Shown piece after piece: positions 55,501 to 61,557 of a stretch of 64,000 nt of DNA. Each line of letters opens with the position of its first letter. The first letter of the stretch is position 1. Source of the stretch: Dawidia cretensis (lineage in GTDB: Bacteria > Bacteroidota > Bacteroidia > Cytophagales > Cyclobacteriaceae). Under the pieces are notes generated by a model. It ran no database searches. It was not told the DNA's origin and saw only the letters and a list, made by a program, of their open reading frames with translations. The DNA lies in contig NZ_JAHESE010000020.1 in the NCBI RefSeq assembly GCF_018598175.1, positions 1-64,000 of the forward strand, read 5' to 3'. The position numbers and the translations under genes were made by a program.

Positions 55501-56094
55501 ATGAGTAAGTTCAACCTAAATAACAGCTATAAGGCCGTTGTTATCGGTGGGTCAGCAGGCAGCTTCCAGGGCGTGGTCAAGATCCTGTCGCAGTTACCGA
55601 AGGGATTCCCATTGCCCATCATTATGTGTCTACACCGGCTCAAACACGTGCGTAACGGTTTCGTGGAAGCGCTCTCTATCAAGAGCGTGGTACAGGTGAC
55701 CGAGCCGCACGATAAGGAAAATATAAAGAAAGGAAGCGTGTACCTGGCCCCGGCCAATTACCATATGTCTGTCGAGCTGGGACTTCACTTTGCTCTCTCT
55801 ACCGAAGAGATGATCAACAACTCCCGGCCGGCGATTGACATCACGCTCGGCACCAGCGCCTTTGTGTACAAAGACAAGCTGGTCGGTATCCTGCTTTCAG
55901 GCGCCAACAAAGACGGCGCACTGGGCATGAAACATATACACGATCGCGGCGGCCTGACAATCGTACAGGAGCCGACAGAGTGTATGATCGATACCATGCC
56001 GAAAGCCGCCCTGGCGGTGACAAAAATTGACCACACGTTGAAGGTGGACCAGATAGTAGAGTTTTTAAAGGAATTAGATAAACAATACCGATGA
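55501..56094 (+). CDS. cheB: CheB-type methylesterase, catalytic domain only (second copy)
   Basis: A 197-residue protein with the catalytic Ser in VVIGGSAGSFQG, His in MCLHRLKHVRN and Asp in LLSGANKDGALGMKH. Like the first copy at 29269 it lacks the receiver domain, so it would be active without phosphorylation or be controlled by another partner. It overlaps the membrane GAF gene by 4 bases (stop at 56094, start 56091), so the two are translationally coupled. Confidence 0.93.
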   Translation: MSKFNLNNSYKAVVIGGSAGSFQGVVKILSQLPKGFPLPIIMCLHRLKHVRNGFVEALSIKSVVQVTEPHDKENIKKGSVYLAPANYHMSVELGLHFALSTEEMINNSRPAIDITLGTSAFVYKDKLVGILLSGANKDGALGMKHIHDRGGLTIVQEPTECMIDTMPKAALAVTKIDHTLKVDQIVEFLKELDKQYR

Positions 56095-56858
56095 CAGGCT
56101 TATTTAACGATCGATATTACCTCAATGTCATCCTGGCAATGTTCTTTATGGCCGGGATTGTCATTTCTCTGTACCTGATCTACTCGCTCCCTGCCGACTT
56201 GCGCCTGGCCGACGGTTATCAGTCCGCTTTCACGGGCATTTACCTGACCATCGGCGCAACGTTCCTGCTGGGAGCCCTTACGCTTAGCGGATCGCTACGC
56301 TACAAGAAAGAGCTGATCGTCATGCGTGACCGCGTGATCGATGCTGCCCAGGCGAAACGCGACGAAGCCGATCAATCCGGTAAAACGTCGATCAGCCTTG
56401 ACGCCGTAAAAAGCAGTCTGCAGCAAGCTCGCAACCAGAAGGATATACTCAACAGCGGTCTGCAAGCCATCTGCAAGCAGCTGGAAGCCGGCCAGGGTGC
56501 AGTATACCTCACGCGCGAAGAAGACGGCAAACGCACCGTCGAGTTGCAAAACGGCTATGCGCTCTCCGTAGGGGAAAGCACCGTGATCAAGTTTGAATTT
56601 GGCGAAGGACTTGTAGGCCAGGCCGCCGCCAGCGCCCGTACACTCTACGTGGACGACGTACCAACCGGCTATATCAAGATCATCTCGGGTCTTGGCAGCG
56701 CCTCTCCCCGCTACTTATTGATCGTTCCTATAAAACAACAAGCGCAAGTACTCGGAATCGTGGAGATTGCCTCCTTTACGAATGTCACGGAAGACCAGCG
56801 TAAGTTCGTGGAAGAAGCCGCGCAGTTGGTGGCCGATAAAATTTCAACAAAAGCATAG
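56091..56858 (+). CDS. Short two-helix membrane protein with GAF domain
   Basis: A 255-residue protein with two membrane helices (about 12-32 and 45-70) and a very short periplasmic loop. A helix follows (about 75-125), then a GAF domain with FEFGEGLVGQAAA, TGYIKIISGLG and YLLIVPIKQQ. It has the same GAF subfamily as the MCP-like protein and the phosphatase of the cluster, but no HAMP, no methylation-like coil and no enzyme output. It may be a sensor subunit for its neighbours. It overlaps cheB by 4 bases and lies 19 bases before the phosphatase gene. Confidence 0.8.
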   Translation: MTGLFNDRYYLNVILAMFFMAGIVISLYLIYSLPADLRLADGYQSAFTGIYLTIGATFLLGALTLSGSLRYKKELIVMRDRVIDAAQAKRDEADQSGKTSISLDAVKSSLQQARNQKDILNSGLQAICKQLEAGQGAVYLTREEDGKRTVELQNGYALSVGESTVIKFEFGEGLVGQAAASARTLYVDDVPTGYIKIISGLGSASPRYLLIVPIKQQAQVLGIVEIASFTNVTEDQRKFVEEAAQLVADKISTKA

Positions 56859-56877
56859 TACCAGCGCCGAACACGAT

Positions 56878-59800
56878 ATGATGAAAAGCATTAACATCAC
56901 CACCAGAATTACGATTCTTATTCTCATGGTGTCGCTCGTAGCCGTCGCCTCGATCAGTTTTTTCAGCTATGACTATCACCAGAAGGCCAACGAGGAAAAA
57001 TACTCGGCTACACTCGCTTCCCTGGTGGATAACCGCTCAGCGTACCTTAACTCCTTCTTAGACAAAGCAGCCCTGGCTGTACGCGTGCTGCAAAGCTCCG
57101 ACCGCCTGAAGAACGGTGGCACTGCCAGCGCAGCACCGGCAGACGATCCGATGGCCGCAATGATGGCGATGATGCCTCCTTCCTCTGAGCCTGCTGCTGA
57201 GCCCGACACGACCGGTGGAATGGAGGAAGAGCCTGCTACCAGTGGTGCTACCCTGACCGACTACCTCAACGACCAGAAGTCGGTTCTCGATGTAGCCCAG
57301 ATCACCATCACATCTGACAAAGGTGCTGTCGTAGCGTCTACCGATCCGACCATCAAAGGAAACTTCATCGACCAGGATGGTCACATCTTCGAAAAAGCCA
57401 AAAGCGACATTTATTTCTCGGAAGTTACGCGTGATAAACGCACCAAGAAATTTTATTCGTACGTAGCCGGCGCAGTAACAGACGCCAGCGGCGCACAACA
57501 GCTCATCATCGTTACAATCGACCTGACACACCCTTACCGCATACTGAAAAACTACCACGGCCTGGGCACCAGCGGCGAGCTGCTGTTGGGACGTCTTTAC
57601 CCGGGCACCGGCAAAGTGGCCATCGTCAGCCCCCAACGCAACGACACGTCTTCGGCCATCATCCCGCAGGACACTACCAACCAGTTTATGAAGGGCTTTG
57701 CCCAGCTGGTGGACGGTAAGTCTATCCCGGGTGAAAGCAACGACCAAAACGGCAAATCTGTACTGCAAGTAGGCCGCAAGCTGTCGCACGGCGGCTTCGC
57801 CCTGATCGGCAAGATCGACGTAGCAGAAGTTCACAGCCACGACGGCAAGCTTACCAGCCTGTTCTTCTATGCCTGCCTGTGCATCGTCGCCCTGGCAATA
57901 TTCCTGTCGATGATGTTCTCACGCTCGCTCATGCGCCCGCTGCACTCCATGCGCACCACCATCGGCCTGGTGGCCCAGGGGGTACTGCCAGAGACAACCG
58001 AGCAACGCAATAGCGACGAGTTTGGCCAGATGGGCAATAAGGTAGACGAGCTTGTACAGACCCTGCGTGGCAATGCTGAGTTTGCCAGGCGCATTGGTGA
58101 AGGCAAATACGACACGGAGTTTACACCCGCCAGCGAAAACGACATCCTTGGTAAGTCGCTCATCGAAATGCGCGACAACCTGATCGAGAACGAGCGCCAG
58201 GACAAAGAGCGTAACTGGATCGTGCGCGGTGTCGCCGAAATCAGTGAGATCCTGCGTATGCACGACTCGATCGACGAGCTGGGCGATGACGTGATCAAGT
58301 TCATTCTCGAAAAGATCGGTGCGATTCAAGGTGCCTTCTACGTCGTAAACGACGAGACAACGCCCGCCCTGATCGAAATGCGCGCGAGCTACGCGTATAA
58401 CCGTAAGAAATATCTCAAATCGAAATTTCGGTTTGCCGAAGGCCTGGTAGGCCAGTCTGCCGCCGAAAAAGATACCGTACTGCGTACCGAAATACCGGAC
58501 GAATATGTGACCATCACCTCGGGTATCCTCGGCGACCAACGCCCGCATTGTATCCTCATCGTGCCGTTGATCACCAACGAAGAAGTATATGGCGTACTCG
58601 AATTTGCCGGCTTCCGCCGCTTCGACCCTTCGCAGGTTAAATTCGTTCAAGAGCTTTCCCTCATCCTGGCCCGTACCATCTTTAACATCAAGGTAAACGA
58701 GCGTACGCGCAGACTGCTGGCCGAGTCGCAGGAAATGAGTAACGAGCTCAAAGAAAAGCAGGAAGTACTGCGCCAGAACGCCGAAGAAATGCAGGCTACG
58801 CAGGAAGAGCTGCAGCGCTCCAACCAGAAACTGGAAGAGCAGATCGAAGAAGTAAACCGCACACAGAGCCGCATGCAGCTCTTGCTGGAGAACGCTTCCG
58901 AGGTTATCACCATCTATGAAGAAGACGAAAGCATCCGCTATATCTCGCCGTCGGTAGAGACCATCCTGGGCTACGGCCAGAAAGAGATGATCAGCAAAAG
59001 CGACATCGACAAAGTACACCCGGACTACCGCGATACATTCCGCGACCTCTTCCGCAAGATGAAAGAGCAGCCCGACGAAAAGGTTACTGTTCAATACGAA
59101 TACCGCGCGAAAGACGGAAGCTTTATCTGGCTGGAGTCTGCCGGTACCAACTGTATGTCGAATCCGGCCATCCACGGCTTCATCCTCAACTCGCGCGACA
59201 TTACCGAACGCCGTCGTGCAGAGCAAGAGCAACGTATGCGCTCTAAAATGCAGGCCCTGTCGGAAAACTCGCTCGACCTTATCACCCGTCTCGAAGGCGA
59301 CTCGATCTCGTACATTAACCCGATTATCCAGGAGTATACTGGCAAACAGCCATCGTTCTTCCTCAACCGCAAGGTACAGGAAGCCGAACTGGACAGCGCC
59401 GTACTGGAAGGCTGGCTCAAAGTAGTAGAGCAGGTAAATGCAACCAACGAAAAGGCCGACACCGAAATGGACTTCCCGTCAGAAATGGGCAAGCGCATTA
59501 TGCAGGTGAACGCCATTCCGGAATTCGACGAGTCGAACAAGCTCGAATCCGTACTGGTAGTATCGCATGATATTACCGAGCGAAAAATGATCGAGCTCGA
59601 GATCCAGAACAAAAACAAGAAGATCACGGAAAGTATCAACTATGCGAAGCGTATTCAGACGGCGATCCTGCCCAACAGCAAAGTGATCAGCAAGGCGTTA
59701 CCCGACTCGTTCATCCTGTATAAACCCCGCGACGTGGTATCCGGTGACTTCCCGTGGTTCGTACAGATTAAAGACGAGCTCTTTATCGCAGCCGTAGACT

Positions 59801-60372
59801 GTACCGGTCACGGCGTACCGGGTGCGTTGTTGTCGTTGATCGGCTACTTCCTGCTGAACGACATCGTACGCAGTCGTAAAATTACCGAGCCGGGCAAGAT
59901 CCTCGACCTCCTGGATGAAGGGGTTACGACAACCCTCCGCCAGGACGAAGACTCCACAACAAAAGACGGTATGGATATCGCGCTTTGTAAGATCAACATG
60001 GAGACCCGCGAAGTGGAATACGCCGGTGCTCACCGCCCGCTATACGTCATGAAAAATGGCGCGATGGAGGAGGTAAAAGGCAATAAGTTCCCCATTGGGG
60101 GCGGTATCTATAAGAACCAGACTAACTTTACCAATACAAAGATCGAGCTCAGCGCAGGCGATTCGATTTACTTCAGCTCCGATGGATTCCCCGATCAGTT
60201 CGGCGGTGCCGAAGGACGCAAGTTCGGACCGAAGCGTACGCGCGAGATTGTTGAACGTGTCCACACCGGGTCTATGAACGACGCCGTCGGTATATTTGAC
60301 GAGGAGTGGGAGAACTGGCGTGGCGATCATAAACAAACGGACGACGTGTTACTGATCGGCATTAAATTCTAA
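56878..60372 (+). CDS. SiaA-like membrane phosphatase: HAMP-GAF-PAS-PAS-PP2C (SpoIIE)
   Basis: The ATG at 56878 (MMKSINITTRITILILMV) gives 1164 residues. TM1 about 9-30; a periplasmic sensor (about 31-325) with a Met/Pro/Ala/Glu-rich insert (about 81-124, with PMAAMMAMMPPSSEPAAEP); TM2 about 328-348; HAMP (to about 400); a GAF domain (about 460-600) with FRFAEGLVGQSAA and ILIVPLITNEEVYG; a coiled coil with RQNAEEMQATQEELQRS; two PAS domains (about 665-775 and 785-900); and a C-terminal SpoIIE-type PP2C phosphatase (about 940-1164) with the metal Asp in FIAAVDCTGHGVPGALL and in YFSSDGFPDQF. It would dephosphorylate the SiaC-like protein. Confidence 0.9.
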   Translation: MMKSINITTRITILILMVSLVAVASISFFSYDYHQKANEEKYSATLASLVDNRSAYLNSFLDKAALAVRVLQSSDRLKNGGTASAAPADDPMAAMMAMMPPSSEPAAEPDTTGGMEEEPATSGATLTDYLNDQKSVLDVAQITITSDKGAVVASTDPTIKGNFIDQDGHIFEKAKSDIYFSEVTRDKRTKKFYSYVAGAVTDASGAQQLIIVTIDLTHPYRILKNYHGLGTSGELLLGRLYPGTGKVAIVSPQRNDTSSAIIPQDTTNQFMKGFAQLVDGKSIPGESNDQNGKSVLQVGRKLSHGGFALIGKIDVAEVHSHDGKLTSLFFYACLCIVALAIFLSMMFSRSLMRPLHSMRTTIGLVAQGVLPETTEQRNSDEFGQMGNKVDELVQTLRGNAEFARRIGEGKYDTEFTPASENDILGKSLIEMRDNLIENERQDKERNWIVRGVAEISEILRMHDSIDELGDDVIKFILEKIGAIQGAFYVVNDETTPALIEMRASYAYNRKKYLKSKFRFAEGLVGQSAAEKDTVLRTEIPDEYVTITSGILGDQRPHCILIVPLITNEEVYGVLEFAGFRRFDPSQVKFVQELSLILARTIFNIKVNERTRRLLAESQEMSNELKEKQEVLRQNAEEMQATQEELQRSNQKLEEQIEEVNRTQSRMQLLLENASEVITIYEEDESIRYISPSVETILGYGQKEMISKSDIDKVHPDYRDTFRDLFRKMKEQPDEKVTVQYEYRAKDGSFIWLESAGTNCMSNPAIHGFILNSRDITERRRAEQEQRMRSKMQALSENSLDLITRLEGDSISYINPIIQEYTGKQPSFFLNRKVQEAELDSAVLEGWLKVVEQVNATNEKADTEMDFPSEMGKRIMQVNAIPEFDESNKLESVLVVSHDITERKMIELEIQNKNKKITESINYAKRIQTAILPNSKVISKALPDSFILYKPRDVVSGDFPWFVQIKDELFIAAVDCTGHGVPGALLSLIGYFLLNDIVRSRKITEPGKILDLLDEGVTTTLRQDEDSTTKDGMDIALCKINMETREVEYAGAHRPLYVMKNGAMEEVKGNKFPIGGGIYKNQTNFTNTKIELSAGDSIYFSSDGFPDQFGGAEGRKFGPKRTREIVERVHTGSMNDAVGIFDEEWENWRGDHKQTDDVLLIGIKF

Positions 60373-60388
60373 ATGTTTGACATCGGAA

Positions 60389-60414
60389 TTCCGGCCTTTT
60401 ATAAGGCCCCGGAA
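60389..60414 (+). other. Hairpin between phosphatase and SiaB-like genes
   Basis: TTCC and GGCCTT (60389-60398) pair with AAGGCC and GGAA (60403-60414), with a two-base bulge. There is no T run. It may be an mRNA processing or stability element in the 103-base gap between the two coding regions. Confidence 0.4.
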
Positions 60415-60475
60415 GGTCTGGTAAGAAATAAATTTTAACTTAGTGAACCTCAATTTTAATCAAATCTTCTGACGC

Positions 60476-61024
60476 ATGAAATTCATTTATGACCTGCACC
60501 GCACCATGATGTCACAGAAACTCATTCTGGTCTATCAGGGTGACTTTACCCAGGAGAGCACCAAGTCCATACTATCGATGGCCGAGCGAAATCTCGATTC
60601 TTCCGGGGAAGAGTCCAGCATCAAGCGCAAGGTATTTAATGTAATGGTCGAAGCTCTCCAGAATATTGTTAAACACAGCGACGAATTGGTCGACGGACAA
60701 ATACGCAGCCATGCTGCGATCTTCCTGATCGGTAAAGAGGCAAACCAGTATTCGATCATGTCGGGCAACCCGATTCGAAAGGAGAATGTTTCCAAGCTGC
60801 AAGCTGCCCTGGAACGCATCAACGGCCTGGAAAAAGAAGGCCTGAAAGATTTGTACAAAGAGATCATTAAGAATACGACCATCTCCGAAAAAGGAGGTGC
60901 TGGATTGGGGTTCGTCGATATGGCCAGAAAGTCAGGAGAGAAACTGGAATTCGAATTTCCGGAAATGTCTGCCGAGTACTGCTTTTTCTGTCTGAAAGTA
61001 AACGTGCCGCGTGACAGCGAATAA
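60476..61024 (+). CDS. SiaB-family protein kinase (DUF6272, GHKL fold)
   Basis: A 182-residue cytoplasmic GHKL-type protein. The N-box-like EALQNIVKHS (about residues 59-68) and G-box-like KGGAGLGFVDMARKSG (about 139-154) bind ATP. No dimerisation domain or receiver is attached. This is the SiaB family: in Pseudomonas, SiaB phosphorylates SiaC and SiaA removes the phosphate. Here it follows the SiaA-like phosphatase and precedes the SiaC-like gene by 41 bases. Confidence 0.88.
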   Translation: MKFIYDLHRTMMSQKLILVYQGDFTQESTKSILSMAERNLDSSGEESSIKRKVFNVMVEALQNIVKHSDELVDGQIRSHAAIFLIGKEANQYSIMSGNPIRKENVSKLQAALERINGLEKEGLKDLYKEIIKNTTISEKGGAGLGFVDMARKSGEKLEFEFPEMSAEYCFFCLKVNVPRDSE

Positions 61025-61065
61025 TTTTTCATTGAATTATAGAACAATCTAAATAGACTTATACC

Positions 61066-61428
61066 ATGGAAATTTTGAATCTGGAAGGAACAGAAGACAC
61101 TCCAAAAATAATCCTCGATAAGAAAAACGGAATCTTCGAGATCTCCGGCCGTTCGCTCCCTGAAGATTCTGCTGAATTCTATCGCCCTGTGCTGGAGTGG
61201 ATCGCCAAGTATGGCGCTGAGCCACACGCAACGACTGAATTCGTATTCAAGCTGGAATACTTCAACACGGCTTCTTCGAAGCTAATCCTGGATGTGCTCT
61301 CTGCCCTCGAAGACATCAAGGGGATGCGCATCGTATGGTACTTCCATGAAGACGACGAAGACATGGAAGAAGCTGGCCAGGAGTTCTCCGAGCTGGTTGA
61401 GATTCCGTTCGAGTTTAAGACTTATTAA
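61066..61428 (+). CDS. SiaC-family phosphoprotein (DUF1987)
   Basis: A 120-residue acidic protein. DKKNGIFEISGRSLPEDSAE and FKLEYFNTASSKLILDVLSA are the family signature. By count the Thr in NTASSK is residue 68, the same number as the phosphorylated Thr68 of Pseudomonas SiaC, so the switch residue is conserved. A C-terminal acidic stretch (HEDDEDMEEAGQEF) follows. In Pseudomonas dephospho-SiaC activates the diguanylate cyclase SiaD. No such enzyme lies nearby, so the output partner here is unknown. Confidence 0.93.
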   Translation: MEILNLEGTEDTPKIILDKKNGIFEISGRSLPEDSAEFYRPVLEWIAKYGAEPHATTEFVFKLEYFNTASSKLILDVLSALEDIKGMRIVWYFHEDDEDMEEAGQEFSELVEIPFEFKTY

Positions 61429-61464
61429 TGGCTACCGTGGGGTTACAAAGCCCACTGTATGGTA

Positions 61465-61531
61465 ATCGGTTATCAGTCGTGAAAGAGCCCCTTTAACCGG
61501 GTTGCGGGAGGCTGGTAACCGATATTTTTTT
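61465..61531 (+). terminator. Terminator or attenuator between siaC-like and ABC transporter genes
   Basis: ATCGGTTATCAG (61465-61476) pairs with CTGGTAACCGAT (61512-61523), with one G-U pair, followed by A and TTTTTTT (61525-61531). An upstream hairpin GTGGG (61437-61441) / CCCAC (61451-61455) has GGTTAC (61441-61446) in its loop, which is complementary to GTAACC (61515-61520) in the terminator arm. This gives an alternative antiterminator pairing. Confidence 0.75.
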
Positions 61532-61557
61532 ATACTTTATAAAATTGCTTTCTAACC

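Noticed and set aside
57919-59232. A 437-codon minus-strand open frame antisense to the phosphatase gene
   Set aside because: It overlaps the conserved HAMP, GAF and PAS coding region. Long antisense frames arise from codon bias here, and no family motif is seen.
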